Assembly (NCBI RefSeq): GCF_900116365.1
Contig: NZ_FPAG01000006.1
Location: forward strand, 248,001 to 312,000
Origin: Zhouia amylolytica
Lineage (GTDB): Bacteria; Bacteroidota; Bacteroidia; Flavobacteriales; Flavobacteriaceae
DNA length: 64,000 nt
Direction of reading: 5' to 3'
The position numbers and the translations under genes are program-made. Shown piece by piece: positions 44,520 to 53,549 of the stretch (positions are counted from its first letter, which is position 1; every line of letters begins with the position of its first letter). The notes beneath the pieces are model-generated. The model worked only from the letters and a program-made list of their open reading frames with translations, was not told the origin of the DNA and searched no databases.

Positions 44520-45299
44520 TTAGATAGTAGCAAAAATACTTTCCATTTTTTCTTTTTCTTCCTCAGCTAAAGCAGGGTCAACAAGAATTCGACCACTATG
44601 CTCGTCGGTAATGATTTTTTTGCGAGAAGCAATTTCCATTTGAACCTGAGGTGGAATAGTAAAGAACGAACCTGCAGATGCTCCTCTTTCGATTGAAACT
44701 ACTGCAAGACCATTTTTAACACTTCCTCTGATTCTTTTGTAAGCATTAAGTAATCGGTCTTCAATTAAGTTTTCAAACTCTTCACTTTTCTTGATAAGCG
44801 CTTCTTCTTCTTTTTCAGTTTCAGCTAAAATATCATCTAATTCACTTTTCTTGTGTTTTAGATGGCTTTCACGTTCATTAAGACGTTCTTTAGTTTGCTT
44901 AATTACTTCTTTCTTTTGTTCAATTTGAGCTTTGAACTCCTTGATGTGCTTTTCAGCTAATTGAATTTCTAATTCCTGAAACTCAACCTCTTTAGATAAA
45001 GAGTTATACTCTCTGTTATTTCGAACATTTTTTTGTTGTTCTGAGTACTTTTTGATTAAGCTTTTGGCTTCTTCGATCAGGTTTTTCTTGTTGCTGATCT
45101 CAGTGTTGAGGTTTTCAAGTTCTGAATTCAACTTTTCGATTCGGGTTTTTAACCCCTCAACTTCATCTTCAAGATCTTCTACCTCTAGTGGAAGTTCACC
45201 GCGTACATTTCTGATTTCATCTATTCGAGAATCAACTAATTGAAGGTCAAATAGTGTGCGTAATTTTTCTTCTACTGTTACTTCTTTTTTGGTTGCCAT
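44520..45299 (-). CDS. Coiled-coil protein of the C4 zinc-ribbon family, cysteines lost
   Basis: 259 residues from the ATG at 45299. Residues ~15-190 form long coiled coils (QLVDSRIDEIRNVRG...). The C-terminus keeps the family framework (VVSIERGASAGSFF, IPPQVQMEIASRKKI, DEHSGRILVDPAL), but the four zinc-binding Cys expected at RGACGGC and CEHCGRIL-type positions are Ser, Ala or Asp. The fold may thus work without zinc. Family function is unclear (predicted nucleic-acid or cell-envelope role). It starts 5 bp after the Nif3-like stop, one operon. Confidence 0.85.
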   Translation of the reverse strand: MATKKEVTVEEKLRTLFDLQLVDSRIDEIRNVRGELPLEVEDLEDEVEGLKTRIEKLNSELENLNTEISNKKNLIEEAKSLIKKYSEQQKNVRNNREYNSLSKEVEFQELEIQLAEKHIKEFKAQIEQKKEVIKQTKERLNERESHLKHKKSELDDILAETEKEEEALIKKSEEFENLIEDRLLNAYKRIRGSVKNGLAVVSIERGASAGSFFTIPPQVQMEIASRKKIITDEHSGRILVDPALAEEEKEKMESIFATI

Positions 45300-45304
45300 A
45301 TGTT

Positions 45305-46420
45305 TTAAAAATACTTGACAGGATTCGTATTGCAATCTGAAATTATGATCTTACCTAAGGGTAAGGCAGGTGCAAAATTAGGAATTTTTTCCGTAAGATA
45401 CTCAAATAAAAGATTTTTTGTGTACTGTTCGGTTTCATAATGACCAATATCGGCTATTATGATTTTATCCTCAGCTCTAAAAAAGTCGTGATATTTTACA
45501 TCGCCTGTGATATAGATATCTGCTCCGTGTTTCTTAGCTGCTTCTATTCCAAAGGCGCCACTTCCCCCTAAAACGGCCACTTTTTTAATTTTATTACCCA
45601 ATAATTTGGAATGTCGTATGCATTCGGTGTTCATTTTCTTTTTGAGTTCGTTTAAAAATGTAACCTCTTCGAGTGGCGTTTCAAGCTCTCCTATCATACC
45701 GATACCAATATGTTGATTTAGGTTCTCCAGCTTAGTTATTTCGTAGGCAACTTCTTCATATGGGTGGGTTTTAAATAATGCTTTCAAAATTTTTCCTTCA
45801 CTATGTTTGGAATAGGTTACCCCGATCTGGGTTTCAGGCTCATAATGAGTTACACCTTTGGTTCCAATAACGGGATTTGAATTTTCATTTCCTTTAAATG
45901 ATCCTTTTCCTTCAACATTAAAACTGCAGTTATCGTAGTTGCCTATGCTTCCTGCTCCGGCTTCAAATAATGCCTGACGAAGTTTTTCAGCATCTGCGGT
46001 AGGTACAAAAGTAGTTAGCTTTTTTATGGTGCTTTTTTGAGGAATTAATACACTTCTGTTTTTTAGACCTAATCGTTGGCATATTTTAGCATTAACTCCT
46101 TCAAAATGATTGTCAAGAGCTGTATGAATGGCATAAATAGCTATATCGTTTTTAATAGCTTTAAGAACCGTGCGTTCTACGTAATTGGAACCATTGATTT
46201 TTTTTAATCCGCTGAAAACTATTGGATGGAAGCTGAGGATGAAGTTGCAATCCTTTTCGATAGCTTCGTCCACGACAGCCTCCAGGGTGTCAAGTGTTAT
46301 AAGAATTCCCTTGAGTTCTGCCTGGGCGTCTCCAACCAATAAACCGACGTTATCAAAGTCTTCAGCATAGGATAATGGAGCATATTCTTCAATATTATTA
46401 ATAAGGTCTTGTATAATCAT
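45305..46420 (-). CDS. Nif3-like dinuclear metal centre protein (GTP cyclohydrolase I type 2 family)
   Basis: 371 residues, the longer form with an inserted middle domain (about 120-230). Metal-binding histidine motifs are in ILSFHPIVFSG near 65 and IYAIHTALDNHFEGVN near 98, and the C-terminal GDVKYHDFF and IADIGHYETEQYT. Nif3/YbgI proteins form hexamers with two metal ions; the reaction is not firmly known. A minus-strand TATCTTTG box (46437-46444) lies 17 bp before the ATG. Confidence 0.92.
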   Translation of the reverse strand: MIIQDLINNIEEYAPLSYAEDFDNVGLLVGDAQAELKGILITLDTLEAVVDEAIEKDCNFILSFHPIVFSGLKKINGSNYVERTVLKAIKNDIAIYAIHTALDNHFEGVNAKICQRLGLKNRSVLIPQKSTIKKLTTFVPTADAEKLRQALFEAGAGSIGNYDNCSFNVEGKGSFKGNENSNPVIGTKGVTHYEPETQIGVTYSKHSEGKILKALFKTHPYEEVAYEITKLENLNQHIGIGMIGELETPLEEVTFLNELKKKMNTECIRHSKLLGNKIKKVAVLGGSGAFGIEAAKKHGADIYITGDVKYHDFFRAEDKIIIADIGHYETEQYTKNLLFEYLTEKIPNFAPALPLGKIIISDCNTNPVKYF

Positions 46421-46436
46421 CTATTCCATTTTTTTT

Positions 46437-46460
46437 CAAAGATAAAATATTATACTTTCG
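46437..46460. promoter_or_regulatory. Back-to-back -7 boxes of nif3-like and lpxK
   Basis: On the minus strand TATCTTTG (46444-46437) serves the Nif3-like gene; on the plus strand TATACTTTCG (46451-46460) lies 5 bp before the lpxK ATG. The two divergent starts share 45 bp. Confidence 0.5.
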
Positions 46461-46465
46461 CCTTC

Positions 46466-47470
46466 ATGTGGCAATTTCGAAAAATACTTTTGCCTTTTTC
46501 ATGGCTTTACGGATGGGTGATCCGATTAAGACATCTATTATACGATAAAGGATTCATAAAAGCAAAATCATATAGCATCCCTATTATATGTATAGGGAAT
46601 TTAAGCGTTGGTGGTACGGGAAAGACTCCAATGACTGAGTACTTTATTAATTTGTTGAAGACTGATTTTAATATCGCCGTATTGAGCAGGGGTTATAAAA
46701 GGAAATCTAAAGGGTTTCTGCTTGCAGATCAAAAGACCACTGTAGAGATGCTTGGTGATGAACCGTTTCAATATTATACAAAGTTTAAGGGGGTTCATGT
46801 TGCCGTGGATGCTGATAGACAACATGGGATAGAAACGCTTCAAAAACTTTGTAATCCTGATTGTGTGATTCTTGATGATGCTTTCCAGCATCGCAAGGTT
46901 GTTGCTGGAATGAATATATTGCTTACCACATATAATGACTTGTATGTCGATGATTTATTATTGCCAGCAGGAAATTTAAGAGATGTGGTTAACAGGGCTG
47001 ATAACGCGGATGTTATTGTTGTAACTAAATGTCCGGAAAAGTTGTCTAAAGAAGATAAGGATCTGGTGACAAAACGAATTGGTCTATGTCAACATCAGAA
47101 GATCTATTTTTCTAAAATAGTTTATTCTACCCTGATTTATTCAGAGCGAGAGCGTCATTCACTGGCTTTTCTCAAAGGGAAAACTTTTACCTTGGTTACC
47201 GGAATTGCGAACCCTCAACCTTTAACTTCTTATCTCGAGAGCTTAGGTCTTGTTTTTGAACATATCGACTATCCTGATCATCATCATTTTTCTGAAAAGG
47301 AGATAGGCATTTTAAAGGAGCGATCGCTTATACTGACTACTGAGAAAGACTATGTGCGCTTAAAAGGTCGGGTAGATAATTTGTTTTTCCTTCCAATTCA
47401 CAATGAGTTTTTATTTGAAGAAGGGGGAGATTTTGATCATGAGGTGTTGAATTACATAAAAAAAGCGTAA
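46466..47470 (+). CDS. lpxK: Tetraacyldisaccharide 4'-kinase LpxK
   Basis: 334 residues from the ATG at 46466 (MWQFRKILLPFSWLYGWVIR). The Walker A-like GNLSVGGTGKTPMTEYFI near 47-64 is diagnostic; later VLDDAFQHRKV and TTEKDYVRL are typical. LpxK phosphorylates the lipid A precursor at the 4' position in the inner membrane, showing a Gram-negative outer membrane. The 19 residues upstream from the in-frame ATG at 46409 overlap the divergent promoter and are not part of the protein. Confidence 0.95.
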   Translation: MWQFRKILLPFSWLYGWVIRLRHLLYDKGFIKAKSYSIPIICIGNLSVGGTGKTPMTEYFINLLKTDFNIAVLSRGYKRKSKGFLLADQKTTVEMLGDEPFQYYTKFKGVHVAVDADRQHGIETLQKLCNPDCVILDDAFQHRKVVAGMNILLTTYNDLYVDDLLLPAGNLRDVVNRADNADVIVVTKCPEKLSKEDKDLVTKRIGLCQHQKIYFSKIVYSTLIYSERERHSLAFLKGKTFTLVTGIANPQPLTSYLESLGLVFEHIDYPDHHHFSEKEIGILKERSLILTTEKDYVRLKGRVDNLFFLPIHNEFLFEEGGDFDHEVLNYIKKA

Positions 47471-47488
47471 CAATATTGTTACGCTTTT
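47461..47488. terminator. Palindromic terminator after lpxK
   Basis: AAAAGCGTAACAAT pairs with ATTGTTACGCTTTT, a perfect 14-bp dyad that starts inside the lpxK stop region; T on both sides serve both convergent genes. Confidence 0.88.
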
Positions 47489-47561
47489 CTTTTCTAGCTA
47501 ACCAATTCAAATTATTCTTTGAGAACAAATCTGAAAAAGATAGCATCAAGTATTGTGCCAA

Positions 47562-49763
47562 TTATAGGTTTACCTTGATGTTTTTTACCACATTGTGAGC
47601 AATTTTCTTGTAGAAGACTTCTGGTTTGAATGGTTTTGTGATGACATCATTACAACCTGCTTCATAAAAATCATCTTTACTTTCATCCAGGGATATTGCG
47701 GTAAGGGCAATGATTGGGATAGTTTTATTAAACTTTCTTATTTCCTGCGTAGCTTTCAATCCACTAATACCCGGCATGTGTATATCCATTAATATAGCAT
47801 CGTATGAGCCTTTCTTGGCCTTTTCGATAGCCTGGTACCCATCACTCGCTATGTCGCACTTCATGCTTTTTTTCGCTAGCATCTTTTGAGTAATTACCTG
47901 ATTGATCTTATTGTCTTCAACTACCAGGATATTCAGATTTGCGTAGAGCTCTTCCTGAACTTTGGTTGGAGCTTTAATCAATTCTTTTATTTCATTATCC
48001 GGTAATTCGAAGGTAATATCAAATAAGAATGTGCTCCCTTTACCTATTTCACTATTTACGGTAATTTGACTATTGTATAGTGTTAATAGGCTTTTTACAA
48101 TAGTTAATCCAAGTCCTGTACCACCATATTTTCGGTTGATTTGCTCAGACCCTTGAGAGAAACTATCAAATATATTCTTTTGCATCTCTTCTGAAATACC
48201 AATACCTTCATCCTGAACTTCAAAATGGATCGTTGTTTCGGAGTTTGAGGTGTTTAATATTTTGGCTGAAAGGGTAACACTACCATTCTCAGTAAACTTT
48301 AAAGCATTGCCTACAAGGTTAATGAAGATTTGAGATAATTTCAGCGGATCTCCTATAATCATTTCCGGAATTTTCTCATCGATATCCAGAACGATCTTAT
48401 TATTTCTTTCTTTTGCCGGTTGCTGCAGCGAATCAACGACCTTGGATAGTACCTGTCTGAAATCGAACGGATACTTATCTAAGGATAGTTTGTTAGCTTC
48501 GATCTTATTAATTTGGAGGATATCATTAATAAAATTTAAAAGATATTCACCAGAATATTTTAATGACTTTAAATGCTCTTTTTGACTTTCTTTAGGGTCT
48601 TCTTCCAGTAGCAGGTGGGTTAATCCTGTAACAGCATATAGTGGCGTGCGTAATTCGTGACTAACCGTTGAAAGAAATTGAGCTTTGGCCTGCATAGCTC
48701 TTTCTGCAGAATCTTTGGCTACCTGTAGCTCTAAATTCTTTTTAAGCAACAGATCATTTGTTTTAAACTTGATCTGATTATTTCTGTAAAGGGATATAGT
48801 CAATAATGAGATAATAATTAACAAGGCAGAGCTCAAAACTGAAGTGAGTTTAGAGATGTTTACGGTTTGTTCTTGTTTAACGGCATCTTTTTTCAGCTGA
48901 TCATTCAGTCTGGTTAAAAATTCAAGTTGACTATTTTTAGCTTCTTGAGTTTGAGAGGTCAGAATTTTGTTTGAAAAATAGGTGCTATTAATAGCTTCTG
49001 CCTGTTTTAGATATTCCAGGGCTAATTCGTACTTTCTTTCTTTTTCGAAGAGTTCTGAAGCTAGTTTGCTTGCTTCATACTTTAATTTCATAAAGCCTCT
49101 TTCGTTTACGATTGTGAGTAGCCGTGTTAAATGTAGTTCTGTGTTTTCAAGATAATTTTTATGGAGATCTATTCTGGCAAGATGTATTAAAATCTTGGCC
49201 GTGAGATATTCTTTTTCCGGACCTGTTTGATATGGTAATAATTTTTGAAAATTTCGCTTCGCCCTATTTAGATTATCTAAATGCAGGTACATGATCCCTT
49301 CATTTAGAATCACTAAATCGTTTGTGGCAGCATCTCTTCTTGGAATATTCTTTTTGGCCTCCTCAATTAGTTGAAGGGCTTGAATCTCTTGTCCTTCCTG
49401 AGCTAAATATATGGCCTCATAACTTTTAGAAATGGCTTCACCTTTTTTATATTCATAGAAATTCAAGGCTCTCTTCGCCGTTTCGATGTATACCTTTACT
49501 TTGTCAAATTGTTCGTAATCAAGATAGAGCTCGGTGTAGAGATTGCAAATGTTAATCAAGGATTCGGAATCGTCTGCAGATGTAGCCGTTTCATAGGCAT
49601 CACTTAGCGCCTTTATGGCCTTATTAAACTCTCCTTTGTTTTTATACTTATAAAAGCTGAAGTCTGAACTGTTGATGGTGTCTGAAGCAATATTGCCAGC
49701 ATGAACCAAGCCCATCAGGGGCAGAATTAGAAATGCGGTAATATGTAGCAAAATTTGCTTCAT
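47562..49763 (-). CDS. Hybrid sensor histidine kinase with TPR-like sensor and REC domain
   Basis: 733 residues. Signal peptide (to ~22), a periplasmic helical TPR-like region (about 40-270), a membrane helix at 305-326, coiled coil, HisKA domain with the H-box SHELRTP (His369), HATPase_c with N-box INLVGNALKF (482-490), DEGIGIS (518-524) and the G2 box GGTGLGLTIVKS (547-558), and a C-terminal receiver domain (about 610-730) with E616-D617, phospho-acceptor D660 and K710. No cognate output regulator or HPt is adjacent. It begins 27 bp after the gap stop. Confidence 0.93.
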   Translation of the reverse strand: MKQILLHITAFLILPLMGLVHAGNIASDTINSSDFSFYKYKNKGEFNKAIKALSDAYETATSADDSESLINICNLYTELYLDYEQFDKVKVYIETAKRALNFYEYKKGEAISKSYEAIYLAQEGQEIQALQLIEEAKKNIPRRDAATNDLVILNEGIMYLHLDNLNRAKRNFQKLLPYQTGPEKEYLTAKILIHLARIDLHKNYLENTELHLTRLLTIVNERGFMKLKYEASKLASELFEKERKYELALEYLKQAEAINSTYFSNKILTSQTQEAKNSQLEFLTRLNDQLKKDAVKQEQTVNISKLTSVLSSALLIIISLLTISLYRNNQIKFKTNDLLLKKNLELQVAKDSAERAMQAKAQFLSTVSHELRTPLYAVTGLTHLLLEEDPKESQKEHLKSLKYSGEYLLNFINDILQINKIEANKLSLDKYPFDFRQVLSKVVDSLQQPAKERNNKIVLDIDEKIPEMIIGDPLKLSQIFINLVGNALKFTENGSVTLSAKILNTSNSETTIHFEVQDEGIGISEEMQKNIFDSFSQGSEQINRKYGGTGLGLTIVKSLLTLYNSQITVNSEIGKGSTFLFDITFELPDNEIKELIKAPTKVQEELYANLNILVVEDNKINQVITQKMLAKKSMKCDIASDGYQAIEKAKKGSYDAILMDIHMPGISGLKATQEIRKFNKTIPIIALTAISLDESKDDFYEAGCNDVITKPFKPEVFYKKIAHNVVKNIKVNL

Positions 49764-49789
49764 TGGTAAGGTTTGTTCTGTAAATATAA

Positions 49790-50791
49790 CTAATTCTTAT
49801 TTATGTAATTAATTAAATCTACGATTCTGTTGCTATAACCGTATTCATTATCGTACCAACCGATAATTTTTACCATCTTTCCGATTACTGAAGTCATTTG
49901 TGCGTCAAATATACATGAGTGTGGGTTTCCTATAACGTCTACGGATACAATTGGGTCCTCAGTATAGCTTAAAATGCCTTTTAAATTACCTTCTGAAGCC
50001 TTTTTAAAAGCCTGATTGATTTCTTTAATAGTCACATCTCTTTTAACATTAAAGGTGATATCGGTAAGAGAACCATCAGGTACAGGAACCCTGATTCCGC
50101 ATCCGCCAATTGCATCGCTAATTTCAGGAAATATTTTGGTGAGCGCTTTTGCGGCCCCTGTCGTAGTAGGTACTATAGATTGATTAGCCCCCCTTGCACG
50201 GCGAAGGTCTTTATGGGGTTGATCGTGTAAGCTTTGGTCTGTGGTATACGAATGTACAGTTGTGATATAAGCTTGTTCAATGCCGCATAACTCTTGAATA
50301 ATCCTTATCATCGGAGCTGCATTATTCGTAGTACAGGAAGCGTTTGAAATGATACGCTCTGAGCCATCTAAAATGTTTTCATTTATGCCCATTACAATCA
50401 TTTTAATGTCATCATCAATTGGCGGTACTGAAAGAATTACCTTCTTGGCTCCATTTTTAATATGATATTCTAATTCCTTTCGCTCTTTAAATTTGCCTGA
50501 GCTTTCAATTACAACATCAACATTGTAGGCATCCCAGTTTAGGTCTTCAATTTTATTGATCTGGGTTAAGGGGAACAGGACGTCGTTTACGATAATTCCT
50601 TTTTCGTTATAATCAACCTCTTTATCAAGTACTCCATGAACGCTGTCGTATTTAACAAGGTGACTTAGGGTTCTGCTGTCTGCTAAATCATTAATTGCAA
50701 CGATATTAATATTGGGTTGATCAAGGAGAAGTCTGAATAAAGTTCTGCCAATTCTCCCAAATCCATTGATTGCTACATTAATTTCTTTCAT
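49790..50791 (-). CDS. gap: Glyceraldehyde-3-phosphate dehydrogenase (type I)
   Basis: 333 residues. NAD-binding INGFGRIGRTLFR, the catalytic motif SNASCTTN with the nucleophile Cys, AKALTKIFPE, and the C-terminal WYDNEYGYSNRIVDL. Standard glycolytic/gluconeogenic GAPDH. A second gap may exist elsewhere, as is common. The ATG is only ten bp downstream of the lipA terminator hairpin. Confidence 0.97.
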   Translation of the reverse strand: MKEINVAINGFGRIGRTLFRLLLDQPNINIVAINDLADSRTLSHLVKYDSVHGVLDKEVDYNEKGIIVNDVLFPLTQINKIEDLNWDAYNVDVVIESSGKFKERKELEYHIKNGAKKVILSVPPIDDDIKMIVMGINENILDGSERIISNASCTTNNAAPMIRIIQELCGIEQAYITTVHSYTTDQSLHDQPHKDLRRARGANQSIVPTTTGAAKALTKIFPEISDAIGGCGIRVPVPDGSLTDITFNVKRDVTIKEINQAFKKASEGNLKGILSYTEDPIVSVDVIGNPHSCIFDAQMTSVIGKMVKIIGWYDNEYGYSNRIVDLINYINKN

Positions 50792-50801
50792 ATTCTTAAT
50801 T

Positions 50802-50824
50802 AAAAAATCCCGCCTTAGCGGGAT
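50802..50824 (-). terminator. Terminator of lipA, also the likely leader of gap
   Basis: ATCCCGC (50807-50813) pairs with GCGGGAT (50818-50824), followed on the minus strand by TTTTTT. It closes lipA. It is also transcribed just before the gap ATG, if the TACTTTTA box near 50826-50833 is used for gap. Confidence 0.8.
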
Positions 50825-50846
50825 AAAAGTAATTAATTACATTTTT

Positions 50847-51722
50847 TTATTCGATGTGTTTGTGCGCTTTGTAAGAGGAGCGTACCAAAGCTCCACTCTC
50901 TACATGGCGGAAACCAAGTTCTAAACCTATTTCTTCGTACTTCTTAAATTGGTCAGGAGTAATGAATTGATTTACCGGCAGGTGTTTTTTCGAAGGTTGT
51001 AAATATTGACCAATGGTAACGATATCTACATTCGCTGCTCTCAAATCATGTAAAGTTTGAATGACTTCATCTTCTTTTTCTCCCAGACCTAACATGATTC
51101 CTGATTTGGTTCTGTTGATCCCTTGGTTTTTTAAATATTTAAGGACTTCAAGGCTACGATCGTATTTTGCTTGAATTCTAACCTCACGGGTTAGCCTTCG
51201 AACCGTTTCCATATTATGAGAAACTACTTCCGGAGCCACTTCTACGATACGGTCGAGATGTTTTTCAATTCCCTGAAAATCCGGAATTAAGGTCTCTAAC
51301 GTAGTATTCGGGTTCATTCTGCGAATAGCCTTTACTGTTTCGGCCCAGATTATAGATCCCATATCTTTAAGATCATCTCTGTCGACAGAAGTAATAACAG
51401 CATGTTTGATATTCATTAACTTTATAGACCGCGCTACTTTTTCGGGTTCTGCCCAATCTACCGTTTCGGGCCTGCCTGTTTTTACCCCGCAAAACCCACA
51501 CGATCGAGTACATACATTACCTAAAATCATAAAGGTTGCTGTTCCTTCACCCCAGCATTCCCCCATATTAGGGCAACTTCCAGAGGTGCAAATGGTATGC
51601 AGGTTATATTTGTCTACAAGTCCTCTTAGTTCTGTATATTTTTTTCCGGTTGGAAGTTTAACACGCAGCCATTTAGGTTTGCCTTTTGGAGGTGCTACAC
51701 TTTCAGCTGTATTTATACTCAT
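50847..51722 (-). CDS. lipA: Lipoyl synthase
   Basis: 291 residues. Auxiliary cluster cysteines in [12 protein letters not shown], radical-SAM cluster CTRSCGFC, and the C-terminal RSSYKA. LipA inserts sulfur at C6 and C8 of octanoyl groups on lipoyl domains. Follows the Nramp-like gene by 49 bp, so it may be co-transcribed with it. Confidence 0.97.
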   Translation of the reverse strand: MSINTAESVAPPKGKPKWLRVKLPTGKKYTELRGLVDKYNLHTICTSGSCPNMGECWGEGTATFMILGNVCTRSCGFCGVKTGRPETVDWAEPEKVARSIKLMNIKHAVITSVDRDDLKDMGSIIWAETVKAIRRMNPNTTLETLIPDFQGIEKHLDRIVEVAPEVVSHNMETVRRLTREVRIQAKYDRSLEVLKYLKNQGINRTKSGIMLGLGEKEDEVIQTLHDLRAANVDIVTIGQYLQPSKKHLPVNQFITPDQFKKYEEIGLELGFRHVESGALVRSSYKAHKHIE

Positions 51723-51771
51723 AGTGAAAATTTTGAGCTACAAAGATACAAACTAAACTTTGAATAAAGTC

Positions 51772-52986
51772 TTAAAGCGTTGTTAGATACCAAATGCTAA
51801 ATACTAATAAAAATATAATGCCGAGATAACTTATAATTTTCAGAGGAATGCTCGGTTGCCATTCTTTTGGCGTGTGTTTAGAAGAGATTAATGCAAAGTT
51901 CATTATGGCGTAGAATGGGGCGGTAATAAAAGATAATATAGTGGCGATTTCTATAAGAGTTTTCATTTCCGATAAGAAAAACAATAGAATTGATATCGTG
52001 CCTACAACCAGTAATATAATCCAGAAAAGGTAGGCATTCTTATGTTGCTTGTTGGTTATGAGTTCGCTACATCTTACCATTGATCTCGGCGAAGCATCTA
52101 AGGTGGTCAATGTGGTGCTAAACATGGTTGTAAATGCTGCTATGGCAATGATTAGATAGCTGTAGCCTCCGAGATTCTCGGTGTAAAGATTAATGAGTTG
52201 GGAGGCAAATTGAGAGGCTCCGGATGCAAAGGAGTTCCCCGTGTCATGCATAACCAATGCTCCTAAACTTATAAAAAAGAGCCCCAGAAAAATGGTACTG
52301 GTATAGCCAATGTTAAAATCGAATAGAGACCTTTTGGTGTCATAACTCTGTGTTATTTTCTTTTTTTCCAAGACCCATAGAGATTGCCAGATTGATACGT
52401 CCAGGGGAGCTGGCATCCATCCCATAAATGCAATTAAAAATGTGAGACCGATAAGGTCAGTTGGGATTACTTGCTTAAAGCTATACGGTTCATGATAATT
52501 ATAAATGGCAACAATTACGGCCATAATGGTACTAATGGAAAGAGTACAGACAATAATTTTCATCAAATTATCCAAAAGTTTATACTTCCCCAGGAGTAAA
52601 ATGGATAAACAAATCAGGGTTATGATGATGCTCCAAATGACAGGATTAGGAGTGATTCCGAATAAGTTAGCGGCCAAACCTGCTGTAACTATGGTAACTG
52701 CAGTTTGAATGGTAAACATGGTGGCAAATGTTATAATGAAGTAAGCTATTAATGCCCATTTACCTATTTTTTTATAACCATCTAAAAGCGTTTCTCCGGT
52801 GGCCATTGCATATCTTGGACCATATTGAAAGAAGGGATATTTAAATAAGTGGACTAATAGCAGGGCCCAAACAAGTGTAAAGCCATAATCAGCACCTGCA
52901 CGGGTAGATTGAACTAAGTGAGATACCCCGATAGCAGCTCCCGCAAATAGAAGTCCGGGTCCGAGTTTTTGTAAAAAAGATCGCAT
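51772..52986 (-). CDS. Nramp-family-like transporter lacking the DPGN motif
   Basis: 404 residues with ~11 hydrophobic helices. The first helix GPGLLFAGAAIGVSHLVQST aligns without gaps to Nramp TM1, but the DPGN positions read G20-V21-S22-H23. In TM6 the motif MPH is MPAP (FMGWMPAPLDVS). The metal-binding Asp and Asn are thus lost, so classical Mn/Fe transport is doubtful; some known Nramp relatives with changed motifs move other ions. Starts with 1-bp overlap after the ECF sigma gene. Confidence 0.85.
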   Translation of the reverse strand: MRSFLQKLGPGLLFAGAAIGVSHLVQSTRAGADYGFTLVWALLLVHLFKYPFFQYGPRYAMATGETLLDGYKKIGKWALIAYFIITFATMFTIQTAVTIVTAGLAANLFGITPNPVIWSIIITLICLSILLLGKYKLLDNLMKIIVCTLSISTIMAVIVAIYNYHEPYSFKQVIPTDLIGLTFLIAFMGWMPAPLDVSIWQSLWVLEKKKITQSYDTKRSLFDFNIGYTSTIFLGLFFISLGALVMHDTGNSFASGASQFASQLINLYTENLGGYSYLIIAIAAFTTMFSTTLTTLDASPRSMVRCSELITNKQHKNAYLFWIILLVVGTISILLFFLSEMKTLIEIATILSFITAPFYAIMNFALISSKHTPKEWQPSIPLKIISYLGIIFLLVFSIWYLTTL

Positions 52987-53549
52987 TATTTATTAGTGAT
53001 AATTTCAGCGAGGAGTTTTTTAGCTCTTAGCAGCTTTACTTTAATATTGTTGAGAGGTTCGTCTAGTTTTTGTGCTATTTCTTCATAAGTGAGTTCCTGA
53101 AAATATCTTAAATTAATGACTTCCTGGTAATGAGGTTTAAGTTTTTTAATGTACCTGAGAAGTTTGCTTAAGTTCTGTTCACGAATAAGGATATCTTCTG
53201 CACTTGGCGTATCATCAGCGATGTTGTACATCTCGTCATCATTTTCATGAGAGCTATGATGGATGATGCGTGATTTTTGCTTCCTTAGGAGGTCTATATG
53301 GATGTTTTTGCCTATGGTGATTAACCAGGTTTTAAATTTGTAAGAATCATCGAAAGATTCAATTTTATCAAAAGCTCTAGAAAAGGTTCTGATGGTAATG
53401 TCTTCAGCATCATTTTCGTTCTTTGTTCTAAGAAGTAAAAAGCCGTAGACATCATTCCAGAATGTATCTAATAAGAAGTTAAACGCTTTTTGGTTTCCTT
53501 GTTTGGCTTTTAGGATATTTTCCCGGATAATTTCAGAATTTATCTCCAA
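52986..53549 (-). CDS. ECF-type RNA polymerase sigma factor
   Basis: 187 residues. Region 2: TFWNDVYGFLLLRTKNENDAEDIT, SFKTWL-like KFKTWLITIGKN; region 4: YQEVINLRYFQELTYEEIAQ and LDEPLNNIKVKLLRAKKLL. An acidic linker (HENDDEMYNIADDTPS) joins them. No anti-sigma gene is adjacent. It overlaps the glycosyltransferase gene by 10 bp and the transporter gene by 1 bp, so the three are translationally coupled. Confidence 0.92.
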   Translation of the reverse strand: MEINSEIIRENILKAKQGNQKAFNFLLDTFWNDVYGFLLLRTKNENDAEDITIRTFSRAFDKIESFDDSYKFKTWLITIGKNIHIDLLRKQKSRIIHHSSHENDDEMYNIADDTPSAEDILIREQNLSKLLRYIKKLKPHYQEVINLRYFQELTYEEIAQKLDEPLNNIKVKLLRAKKLLAEIITNK

